From JAPOXR01 sp965221935 (GTDB lineage: Bacteria; Pseudomonadota; Alphaproteobacteria; Rhodobacterales; Rhodobacteraceae): a stretch of 64,000 bases of DNA. Made by a program: the position numbers and the translations under genes. The notes beneath the pieces were generated by a model. It did not search any database, was not told the DNA's origin, and worked only from the letters and a program-made list of their open reading frames with translations. The stretch spans positions 248,001-312,000 of the forward strand of contig CBDCSZ010000035.1 in assembly GCA_965221935.1 (NCBI GenBank), given 5' to 3'. Shown here one piece after another: positions 47,843 to 56,454 of this stretch. Positions within the stretch are counted from its first letter, which is position 1, and each line of letters starts with the position of its first letter.

Positions 47843-50033
47843 CAATGGCATTCGGTTTGCGATTCTGTCCATTCGGATAAGGAAACCCCCCGCTTCCGGC
47901 CCGTTCGGGCGGAAGCGAGGGGGCGCTTGGGCTGGCGGTGCGTTCAGTTCGCGGCGGCTCCAGTCCATTTGCTTCTTGGTTTCATTGACACCCGGTCGTA
48001 CGACCGGTTCGGGCGCTCCCGCTGGACGCGCCGCCGGATGCCGGCCAGCACGGCGGCCTTCGCCGTCAGGAACATCTGCTCGATCGATCTGCCGACCAGG
48101 CGCATGGTGTTCCGGCCGTTGGCCCGCATCGGCGGAAGCGGGTCCTCGGCGCGGTTGAGGCCGGCCTCGGCGCGGTTGGAGAACAGGCGGCCGATTGGTT
48201 TCCAGGACGAAGGCGGCGCACAGCTCCTGCCGCACCCCGCGCTCGCTCTTGGCGTGGAACGCGCCGATCATGTCTTTCGTGGACTTGTAGAGCTCCTCAA
48301 TCGACCATCTCCCGTGGCAGAGGTCGGCCAGCGCCGGGGCCGGGTGCCGGCCGCTGTCGAGCAGGGTGGTGGCGAGGCGGAACTCGGTGTCGGCGAAGGT
48401 GTATCGGAGCAGCCGGACCCGGTGGCTGGTTCCCTTCAGCTCCGGGGCCGCGTCCCTCGGCGGCCCGAGCTCGACGATGCGCTCGGCGTCGCCGGAGGCG
48501 ATGAAGGCGTCGAACGCCGGATTGACGCTGGCGGCGATGCGGAAGACGCCGTCGACGGACAGCAGCCGGTGGGCGTGGAGGAAGGCGTAGGACCAGCAGC
48601 CCCGGTCGCACACCACGACGTCGCCCTCGCCGACACTGGCGAGATGGGTCATTGCGGCGACGCGCTCGCTGCCGTGGCGGAACAGGTCGAAATCGACCGG
48701 CACCCGGTCGTTCAGCCTGTAGAGGGCGCTGACAAGGCCCTGCGGATAGTGCGCGCCCTCGCCGGGGGTCCTGTATATCCGGCGGCGGCCAGCGGCCTCG
48801 GCAGGGTGACCTTGCTGCCGTCCACAGTGAGCGTGCGGCGGCCCTTCCAGCCGGCGGCGCGGACCGTCTCCGCGTGCCGCGCGAGGATCTCCCGGTGCAG
48901 GGTCTTGAACACCGCCTCGTCGAGCTTCTCCCGGGCCTCTGCGGCGGAGGATGCCGCCGGCGGGTCCGGCTGCGGCAGCGGAATGCCGGAAGCCTGGCAC
49001 TGCTCCCACAGCTCGCAGAGCGCCGACCCGTATCCCTGGTGCGGCCGGGACAGGACGAGGCGGAACACGAACAGGATGATCAGGAGCGTGCTGAACACCC
49101 GCCGGCGCTTCTGCCAGGTCCGGTCATGGCGGCTGGCGACCCCGGCCGCGAGGTCGGCGATGTCCCGCCACAGGCGGGCGAAGCGCGTGTCCCGGACTGC
49201 AGCCGGGCCGCCATCCCGAGGCAGGCGGAGGCCAGATTGCGCGAACGGACCCAGGGCAGGATCAGGAACCGGGCGTTGCACACCACCCGGACGCGGTCCC
49301 GGTCCCGGCGGCGCCCGCTCCAGCCGATCCATGCGTCCCGGCAGGGCAGCGTCCGGGTCGAGCTGTCGAACAGCAGGCAGGCAAGCCGGCGGCCGCCGCG
49401 GTCGTGAACGAAGCAGCGGATGTGCGAGCCGAACGGCCGCTTATGGCCGAGATAGTGGTGGCGGTCCACCAGCGCGTTCCACAGCTGCCGGCTTTCGGCG
49501 TCCTCGGCCGGAACCAGACGCAGCGGCCGGAGGTCGGCGAGCCGGGCCTCGATCCGCGGCTGCGGGCCGGAGGCGGAGGGCCAGACCGGGCGGCCGTCCA
49601 TGCGGCGGCGCTTGCTCTGGACCTTCGGGGGCAGGGTCAGGATGCCGCGGCGCTCCAGCTTCTCCAGCATCGACAGGCAGGCGCCGATCCTGAGGTCTCC
49701 CTTGGCCGACACCCAGTTCAGCTGCTCGCAGATGAGCCTGCACAGCCTGTTGCGGCTGGTTCCGGGCAGGAACCCGACGATGTCGCGGATCTCGGCGATC
49801 TGGCGGCGGGTCAGGCGGCGGCCGGAGAAAGTCGTCGACTTGAGGCTCTTGATGGCGGCGTCCATGGCGGTCTCCGGGAATTTCGAATCGACCCCATCAT
49901 GGGAATTCCGGCCAGCTTGTCAAGCCCTTTGTTCAGGCCTCCGCGCAGAAACCCGAAACCGGGCGCAAAATCAACAACTTGGACAAGAGAAAAAATTCCC
50001 CCCCGAACCGCTCCGGCTAAACGAATGCCATTG
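47843..50033. mobile_element. 2191-bp IS4-type IS with DUF4338-fusion transposase
   Basis: Ends are 12-bp perfect inverted repeats (CAATGGCATTCG at 47843, complement ending at 50033), shared with the element at 1-1801. The target duplication is CTCGGCCAAG at 47833-47842 against CTCGGCCCAAG at 50034-50044, alike except for one extra base, and 9-12 bp is usual for the IS4 family. It interrupts the amidohydrolase gene. Its own transposase is broken. Confidence 0.88.
47944..49865 (-). pseudogene. DUF4338-IS4 fusion transposase, internal deletion and frameshifts
   Basis: The start is intact (ATG 49865, MDAAIKSLKSTTFSGRRLTRRQ), and DUF4338 begins normally with HHYLGHKRPFG, RDAWIGW and NLASAC. Near 49215 roughly 95 codons found in the copy at 1-1640 are absent (the part with DDWERIHGHRP, ETF and ANWKRIG), and the frame changes. 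Reading resumes at RDTRFARLWRDI, TWQKRRRVF, VDGSKVTLP. A second shift near 48790 leads to GEGAHYPQGLVSALYRL, VCDRGCWSY and WSIEELYKSTKDM. A third near 48170 leads to the tail RLVGRSIEQMFLTAKAAV, ending at 47944. Not functional. Confidence 0.85.
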
Positions 50034-50282
50034 CTCGGCCCAAGGGGTCGGCCGCACCGACCTGAATATGCACTGAGGCGGCGAATCCGGAAGCGGACGC
50101 CTCCTCTCTGAATTCGTCGACCAGGTAATCGCGCTGGATTGCTGTCGGATCGCCAAAGAAACGGGACTCGCCCTTCGCCATCAGCCAAGGGTAGCAGACC
50201 GCCGACAGGTCCCACATGTGGTGGTGGCAGTCGATCATGGCGGGGGTTGGAGGCGGCGCCCATCTCGGTTTCACACAATCGG

Positions 50283-51563
50283 TCAGAGCTGCGGTCTGCG
50301 CCGGGTCACGAAAGACGGCCGGCCGGGAATATTCAGCTCGGTGGCCGCTCTTGGCCTGCGCGCGATCGCTTTGCCGCGGGAAACCACAAGCAGCCGGTCG
50401 GGGCGCAACCGAATGGCTTCCACAGGATCGGACGCATCGAGAACCACCAGGCTGGCGAAGTCGCCCGGTTTAAGGCCGTAATGTTCCAGCCCCATGATTT
50501 TGGCATTTTCAGTCGTCACCATTTCGAAACAGCGCTGCATTTCGACCCGGCTTGTCATCTGGGCCAGATGCAGTCCCATCATGGCGACGTCAAGCATTTC
50601 GGCCGCGCCCAGCGAATACCAGGGATCCAACACACAATCCTGTCCCCAGCCAACCCGAATTCCGTATTCTATCATTTCCGGGACACGCGTCAGTCCCCGG
50701 CGTTTCGGGTAAGTGTCGTGCTGCCCCTGAACAATGATGTTGACAAGCGGATTGGAAATCACAGAAACGCCGGCTTCGGCAACCAGCGGCAGCAGTTTGG
50801 ACACGTAGTAATTGTCCATCGAGTGCATCGAAGTCAGATGCGATCCGGTGACCCGGCCGTGCAAACCAAGCCTCTGCGCCTCGTATGCCAGCTGCTCAAT
50901 GTGACGGGCATCGGATCGTCGGTTTCGTCACAATGCATGTCAATCATGAGGCCGCGGCTGGCGGCAAGTTCGCACAAATCCGTGACCGAGGCAGCGCCCG
51001 TCCGCCATTGTGCGTTCAAAGTGGGGAATCCCGCCGACCACTTCGACGCCAAGATCCAGCGCCCGGACGAGATTGTCGCGGGCGCCGGGGCTTCGGTAAA
51101 GCCCATCCTGCGGAAACGCGACCAATTGCAGTTCGATGTGCGGGGCGACCGCCTCCTGCACATCCTTGAGGGCTTCGACAGCAAGCAGCCTTGGGTCACA
51201 CACATCCACATGCGTGCGGATTGCCAGCAGTCCCATTGACGCCGCCCAGTCGCAGTAGGTCAATGCGCGTTCCTTGACCGCTTCGTGCGTGAGCAGGGGC
51301 TTCAACTCGCCCCACAGCTGAATGCCTTCAAGGAGCGTTCCCGATTCATTGACCCGGGGAATGCCCTGCGAAAGCGTGGCATCCAGATGAAAGTGCGGAT
51401 CGACGAATGGCGCGGTCACCAGACAGCCTTGGGCGTCAAATGTTTCAGCCGCCTCCGCCGCAATGTCAGCTTCGACGGCAACAATCCGATCGCCTGAAAT
51501 GGCAATGTCAGCGCGCTCTCCCCGCGGCAGGCAGGCGTTCTTAATCAACAGGTCGATTTGCAT
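50283..51563 (-). pseudogene. codA: Cytosine deaminase-type amidohydrolase with two frameshifts
   Basis: Starts MQIDLLIKNACLP at 51563 and shows VDPHFHLD (metal HxH), GGIPHFERTMADG, HCDETDDP (metal His, catalytic Glu), TGSHLTSMHS (metal His), GWGQDCVLDPW (metal Asp). The frame shifts near 51000 after MADG and near 50908 after DDPM; coding is otherwise clean, so the damage is recent or an assembly error. Intact CodA converts cytosine to uracil; related enzymes act on other nucleobases. The PnrA-like binding-protein gene ends 4 bp upstream, which fits nucleobase or nucleoside scavenging. Confidence 0.85.
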
Positions 51564-51567
51564 GCGA

Positions 51568-52590
51568 TCACTCCAGCGCCGGAAACAGTCCGGAAAACGG
51601 CCGGGCGGGATTCAAGTTGGCCGTGAATCGCAGCGAGCGCATTTCAAGTTCGCGTTGAGCCGCCCGTTCTATGGCTGCTTCCGGGATCATTTCAAAATAA
51701 TTCGTGACCGGCGCCAAAGAACAGCCCGAATGACGCATGTAGGAATAGATCCCAAGATCCGATGCGCCGATCCCAAGGAGACGCAGCCTGTTGACCGCCT
51801 CCTGAAGAGTCGGCTCGAAATGCCATCGCGCGGATGTGACAACAGACTTTGAACGCGCCATTGCCTTGCTGTCAAAGCTCCCGATCACCGGCACCTGGCT
51901 GTCGTTGGCAGCCTCGGCGACACCGATCGCGTCGCCGTAAATCACATCGACGCCGCTGGCGATCTGGGCGTACGTCAATTCTGCAGCCCTTTTGGGCAGG
52001 TGCCAGGATTCATTAAAGTCGACCGTGATTTCCAGCTGCGACCGATACTCACGCGCACCGTCAATGAATGCGTTCATGAGCCGGTTGGCAGCCGGATAGT
52101 CATACCGGCCGATCAGGCCAATCTTGCCGGCCTTTGTGAGAGACCCGCCAATGATGCCGGAAAGGTAGGCTGCGTCCTGGATGTAGCTGTCAAAGACCGA
52201 AAAATTCTGAAAACGGGCATCGATTTGAAATGACGAACCCATCACGTATTGGGTTCCCGGAAAGTCCCGCGCGATCAAGCGCGCATCCTCTTCGTGTGCA
52301 AACGCGTCGCCGATCACCATCTCGACGCCGCTGTCCGAAAGCTGGCGCAGAACGCGATCATAGTCTTCGGCCTGCACACTGTCGGCATAGACATACTCAA
52401 TTTCGCCGCGCACAACAGCGTTCAGCGCCGCCAGATGGATCCGTTCAACCCATTGCTGGGTGATCGGAACTGTGAAAATTCCGCCGACCCTGGTCAGGCC
52501 GTTTCCCGGAGAGACAGAGCCTGACGCGACGCACGGAAATGTGGCAATGCCGGCTGCCGCTGATTTCAAAAACTGTCGGCGGTGAATCAT
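51568..52590 (-). CDS. BMP/PnrA-family substrate-binding protein
   Basis: 340 residues. The N-terminus MIHRRQFLKSAAAG is a twin-arginine signal; the mature protein begins near residue 25. The fold is that of BMP-family nucleoside or nucleobase receptors: GGIFTVPITQQWVERIHLAAL, GDAFAHEEDARLIARDFPGTQYVMGSS, YLSGIIGGSLTKAGKIGLIGRYDYPAANRLMNAFIDGAR, and ASGVDVIYGDAIGVAEAA. No cognate permease or ATPase gene follows in the window. It is first in an operon with the deaminase and amidohydrolase genes. Confidence 0.88.
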   Translation of the reverse strand: MIHRRQFLKSAAAGIATFPCVASGSVSPGNGLTRVGGIFTVPITQQWVERIHLAALNAVVRGEIEYVYADSVQAEDYDRVLRQLSDSGVEMVIGDAFAHEEDARLIARDFPGTQYVMGSSFQIDARFQNFSVFDSYIQDAAYLSGIIGGSLTKAGKIGLIGRYDYPAANRLMNAFIDGAREYRSQLEITVDFNESWHLPKRAAELTYAQIASGVDVIYGDAIGVAEAANDSQVPVIGSFDSKAMARSKSVVTSARWHFEPTLQEAVNRLRLLGIGASDLGIYSYMRHSGCSLAPVTNYFEMIPEAAIERAAQRELEMRSLRFTANLNPARPFSGLFPALE

Positions 52591-53424
52591 GTCTCTGCGA
52601 ATTTCTGCTCTGCACCTGTTATAGATCGGACGAAGCGCCGCCGGTGCTTAAGCCCGCATTTTAGCCATATACCCGGCCGAATCAAAGGTGGGATTGCGTC
52701 GGCGCGCCGTTGCCGTGACCATTTGACCGGATTTCCGCAGCGCCCGCCGCCGCAGTGTCTCTTGCCCGTTGCGGGACCGCCGCCGTTTCAGCGCACGCAT
52801 TCGCCGGGCATCCGCCAGATCGCTGACACGTCCAGATCTGCCGCCATTGTAAGCGTTCGGAACGCTTTCCTTCGCGTTCCAGCATATCCAAGACCGGTTC
52901 CATCCGACCCACTTCGGCAGGCTCTTCGACCATCCGCCCCAGCCACTCGGCCGCAAACCACAGATTGTCCTCGAGAAGTGGCCCGACGTAGATGCGGCGC
53001 TGACTATGCGCTGCCGGGCGGGCAGATTCGATGTCAAACGTAACGCTGCCGAATCCGGACGGGAAACTGAAACGATCAGATCGCCGTTTTCCGAACCGGC
53101 CACGATTGCCTCGCGCCTTGCTCGGCAGGCCGGCGCAGCAACTCCTCCTGCGCTTCCTGCAGACACGACCAACACAGATGGCCTGTTCCCAACGCCAATG
53201 CTCCCGGCACCTCGATAGCACCGATATCCGCTGCGGCAAGTCTCAAGTGCATTGGCTCTTCATCACGCAGAGTGCCCCTCCGCGAATGCGCTGCCCAGCC
53301 GCCAACCCGTAGCGACGCGCCCGTTGGTCCACCGTCTCCGCCCGGCGATGAGGCCATGGTCATACGAGTTATCCCGGCTTGTGGTCAGTCTACATATAGA
53401 CCATATTAATGATTATAAGCATTT
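52591..53424. other. Gene-poor region with a possible degraded gene on the minus strand
   Basis: No full gene. Minus-strand frames overlap here and one, read between about 52900 and 53060, has protein-like sequence (RRIYVGPLLEDNLWFAAEWLG) that I cannot assign. Neighbouring frames have stops, suggesting a decayed gene. The last 60 bp before the antitoxin are AT-rich (around 53390-53425) and are the likely toxin-antitoxin promoter and operator. Confidence 0.4.
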
Positions 53425-53436
53425 GTGGTGTCGGTC

Positions 53437-53841
53437 ATGGCTGATCAAGCGCGTCCGGCAACCTCGTTTGACCGGAAGAGCCTATCCGGCCCGGCGTTGC
53501 GCACCTTCTTTCGCATCGCGGATCTCTGGGGCCTCCGGGTCGAGGAACAGATGATTTTGCTTGGGCTGACGGCCCGATCGACCTTCTTCAAGTGGAAGAA
53601 GGATCCGAACGTTGTTCTGCCAAAGGATACGTTGGAGTGCATCTCCTACATCCTCGGCGTCTACAAGGCCAGTCAGATCCTGCACCCCGACGAAAAGGCG
53701 GCATATGAGTGGGTGAGGCGTCCAAACGCGGCGCCGCCGTTCGGCGGTCGGTCGGCTCTAGACCGAATGCTTTCCGGCCATGTGGCAGACCTCTACGTCG
53801 TACGGCAATACCTTGACGCACAAAGGGGTGGCTGGGCATGA
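53437..53841 (+). CDS. Xre/MbcA/ParS-type antitoxin (DUF2384)
   Basis: 134 residues from MADQARPAT at 53437; an in-frame ATG at 53425 is also possible. The first 80 residues form a Xre-like helix-turn-helix (LRVEEQMILLGLTARSTFFKWKK). The C-terminal half is the DUF2384 region that binds RES toxins: FGGRSALDRMLSGHVADLYVVRQYLDAQRGGW. Antitoxins of this kind block the toxin and repress their own promoter. The stop overlaps the toxin start as ATGA. The gene appears intact. Confidence 0.9.
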   Translation: MADQARPATSFDRKSLSGPALRTFFRIADLWGLRVEEQMILLGLTARSTFFKWKKDPNVVLPKDTLECISYILGVYKASQILHPDEKAAYEWVRRPNAAPPFGGRSALDRMLSGHVADLYVVRQYLDAQRGGWA

Positions 53842-54533
53842 CGTTGCCGGTCTCCCGCATCGAATAAAAGCCGTGCTGGCGAATCATCTCCAGCCGGTTT
53901 CCGCCGATTCAGCACTTCGCACGGGTGACCGATCCGGACGACCTTTAGGCGATCTTCGAGTTGGACTCGCTCACGAATCCAAGCCTGCGTGATGAGGCTG
54001 GCGATATTGAGCTTGTGCCGCCGGAAGATCGCATCAGTGGGCCCGGGACGACCGTCATCATGCCAGCCTTCACCCATCTGAACCCGAACGGCAGCCGGTT
54101 TTCGGATGGCGCTTACGGCGTTTTCTATGCCGCGAACGACCTGGACACGGCCATCGCCGAGACCAAACACCATCGCGAGCAGTTCCTAAGCGCCACGGCC
54201 CAAGCGCATATGGAGCTGGACATGCGGGTCTGCCTCATCGACCTCGACGGGGGTCTGCACGACTTGCGTGGCCAAAAGGCCGCCCAACCGCTCGTCTGCG
54301 ACAACGACAGCTACGCCGCGGGCCAGCATCTGGCGAGAATACTGCGCGCCGCGGGCTCGAATAGGATTGTCTATGACAGCGTCCGCCGGACAGGGGATGA
54401 ATGTGTCGGCGTGTTCCGGCCGCCCCTCCTCTCCAACGCTCGCCAAGAGCGGCACCTCTGTTACATATGGAACGGTCAAGAGATTGAGACGGTCTACGAG
54501 AAACGCGAAATCAGCGATGACGGCCAATTCTGA
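53838..54533 (+). pseudogene. RES-domain toxin with two in-frame stops near the N-terminus
   Basis: The frame from the overlapping ATG at 53838 reads MTLPVSRIE, a TAA at 53865-53867, then KPCWRIISSRFPPIQHFARVTDPDDL, a TAG at 53946-53948, then AIFELDSLTNPSL. The rest is intact: PPEDRISGPGTTVIMPAFTHL, RFSDGAYGVFYAANDLDTAIAETKHHRE, IVYDSVRRTG, LCYIWNGQ. RES toxins degrade or modify NAD+, and the N-terminal arginine-containing region is needed. A restart at TTG 53961 would lack it, so the toxin is probably dead although its antitoxin survives. Confidence 0.85.
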
Positions 54534-55281
54534 TTTCGCTGCAAATCAACTGCTGACCCGCACGGGAAACGCGTCCGCCTTGACCTGTCTGACCCTTGGG
54601 ATCCGCCCTGAACGGGTGGCAAATTTCCATGCCAAATGATGCCCCAAACGGGCTCTGTGGAGCTTCCGTTCGCGCGCGATAAGAAGAAATTCGTCACGAC
54701 CGACGACACCGCGGCGGCGGCCAGCCAACGTCTGCGCTTGGAAGACGTTGGTTCGCGTTACCTTGGTTCCCCTTCAGAGTGCCGCCGCACCATTCCACCG
54801 CGGCGCGCGTAACCATGCTTGATGACTATAGTGGCAACGACAACTTTCGGAGCGCAAAGTCAATTCTCCGCAAGGCGCTTTGAGGAAGCGACGGATCCCG
54901 GTGATGCATCCGTGCCCGCTGCGGCCAGGAACGAGATGTTGGGCGTGCGGAACCGGAAGCTCCAGTTCCAGCCTCTGCCGGCTTACCGCGCTTGCCGGCG
55001 CGTCGCGGCGTGTCGGTCGGCACCGAGGTCCGGACATCTGTCTGCATTTGCCTGCGGGCGGGAGCCACGCCAATGCGACCGCGGAGGATATTCCCTGACA
55101 CACCGCCCGGGAGTACTGCCGTTGCCGGGTGATTGTTCGATGGGCCCAATGAGCAAAACCCGGATGGGCCGGATTGGGCATGGGTAAAACTGGCCGGATT
55201 CGGCGCCCGTGGTTTGCCGAACACTTGACCTGCTTACGCTTGGCTGTCAGGATTCCGCCGCTGCGGGACTTGGAGGCGGAC
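54534..55281. other. Region without a confident gene
   Basis: About 750 bp. It holds one short rightward frame, 54636-54812 (58 codons, MMPQTGSVELPFARDKKKF at its start), which has protein-like composition but no match I recognise and no clear ribosome-binding site. The rest shows no credible gene on either strand. The promoter of the argE-like gene should lie at its right end. Confidence 0.4.
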
Positions 55282-56445
55282 ATGGGAGAGCGGATACCAC
55301 CGCTGGCGATGCTGGAACGGCTGGTGTGGTTCCCGACCGTGTCGAGCGAGTCGAATCTGGAGCTGGTATTCTGGGTCAAAGAATATCTGGCCAGCCACGG
55401 CGTGGGCATATCGCTCGAATTCAATGAAGACAAAACAAAGGCCAGTCTTTTCGCTTCAATCGGACCGGACACGCCAGGCGGAGTCGTTCTGTCCGGACAC
55501 ACCGACGTCGTGCCTGTGGAAGGGCAGGACTGGGCCACAAACCCGTGGCAGACGGTTTACATGGACGGGCGGATTTACGGGCGCGGCACCTGCGATATGA
55601 AGGGCTTCGATGCGATTGTTCTGGCGCATGTGCCGCAAATGCTTGCTGCGCCCTTGAAGCGGCCCATCCAGATCGCATTGACCCGAGACGAAGAAATCGG
55701 ATGTCTTGGGGCGCCGCCTTTGATCGAAAAAATGCGCCGCGAATTTCCGCCGGCGGCATCGGTGATTGTCGGCGAGCCGACAATGATGAAGGTGGTCACA
55801 GGCCACAAAGGCGGAAGCGGCCTTTCGGTGCATGTGCGCGGTTACGAAGTGCACTCTTCCATTATGCACAAAGGCGTGTCGGCGATCATGGTGGCGGCCC
55901 GCTTGGTGAATTGGGCCAATGCAATGAACGAAAAGAACAGCGCCGTCCCGGCGGCGCCGCTGGCGGCTCAGTTCGACCCGCCCTGGACTTCACTTCATGT
56001 TGGCGTCATCAGCGGAGGAACTGCTCAGAACATCACTGCGAAAGACTGCGGATTTGGACTGGAGTTCCGTTGTGTGCCTGGCGAACACCCTTCGGACTGG
56101 AAACGGCGGTTCACGGAATTCGCTGCTGAGATCGAACGCGAAATGCGGAAAATCAGCGGTCAGGCGGAAATCTCCATAACACCCTGGTACGATGTGCCGC
56201 CGCTGCAGCCGGAAGAAAACGGAGAAGCGGAAACGCTGGCGCGGCGGTTGACGGGCGACAATGACTCGCACGTCGTTTCCTACGGCACGGAAGCGGGACA
56301 GTTTCAGGAGGGAGGCTACTCTGCGGTCGTGTGCGGACCCGGCCATATCGATCAGGCGCATCAGCCAAACGAGTACATTTCCCACGATCAAATGGAAGCT
56401 GGAGGAGCGTTTGTGCGCCGGTTGATTGAAGAATTATCGGTATAA
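55282..56445 (+). CDS. argE: Acetylornithine deacetylase (ArgE-like M20 peptidase)
   Basis: 387 residues from the ATG at 55282, preceded by GGAGG; the frame is open 36 codons further upstream, but that part has no homology. M20 zinc enzyme: SGHTDVVPVEGQDW (metal His, Asp), GRGTCDMKGFDA (bridging Asp), TRDEEIGCLGA (catalytic Glu and metal Glu), VIVGEPTMMK, and GPGHIDQAHQPNEYIS (last metal His). It removes acyl groups from N-acetylornithine or similar amino acids in the cytoplasm. No arginine biosynthesis genes are nearby; with the M20D enzyme downstream, a catabolic role is equally possible. Confidence 0.88.
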   Translation: MGERIPPLAMLERLVWFPTVSSESNLELVFWVKEYLASHGVGISLEFNEDKTKASLFASIGPDTPGGVVLSGHTDVVPVEGQDWATNPWQTVYMDGRIYGRGTCDMKGFDAIVLAHVPQMLAAPLKRPIQIALTRDEEIGCLGAPPLIEKMRREFPPAASVIVGEPTMMKVVTGHKGGSGLSVHVRGYEVHSSIMHKGVSAIMVAARLVNWANAMNEKNSAVPAAPLAAQFDPPWTSLHVGVISGGTAQNITAKDCGFGLEFRCVPGEHPSDWKRRFTEFAAEIEREMRKISGQAEISITPWYDVPPLQPEENGEAETLARRLTGDNDSHVVSYGTEAGQFQEGGYSAVVCGPGHIDQAHQPNEYISHDQMEAGGAFVRRLIEELSV

Positions 56446-56454
56446 GGAATTGAA

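Larger units (their letters stand above)
47170..50274 (-). pseudogene. Amidohydrolase (amidohydrolase_2 family) interrupted by an IS
   Basis: N-terminal part 50274-50034: MIDCHHHMWDL (metal-binding HxH; the native start may be this Met at 50238), YLVDEFREEA, SVHIQVGAADPL. C-terminal part 47842-47170: AEARWVQTVADANPGWPAAQVAF, GLQLASSMRLSFDLQL, ALCHAGSP (metal His), CMFGSNFPVDSL (metal Asp region). The IS at 47843-50033 splits it. Joining across one copy of the 10-bp duplication gives the family sequence ADPLAEARWVQ. Intact members hydrolyse lactones or dicarboxylic compounds. It was the last gene of an operon with the deaminase and the binding protein upstream. Confidence 0.88.

Noticed and set aside
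47801..49693. Long open frame of 630 codons on the plus strand
   Set aside because: Antisense to the broken IS4-type transposase; no domain seen.
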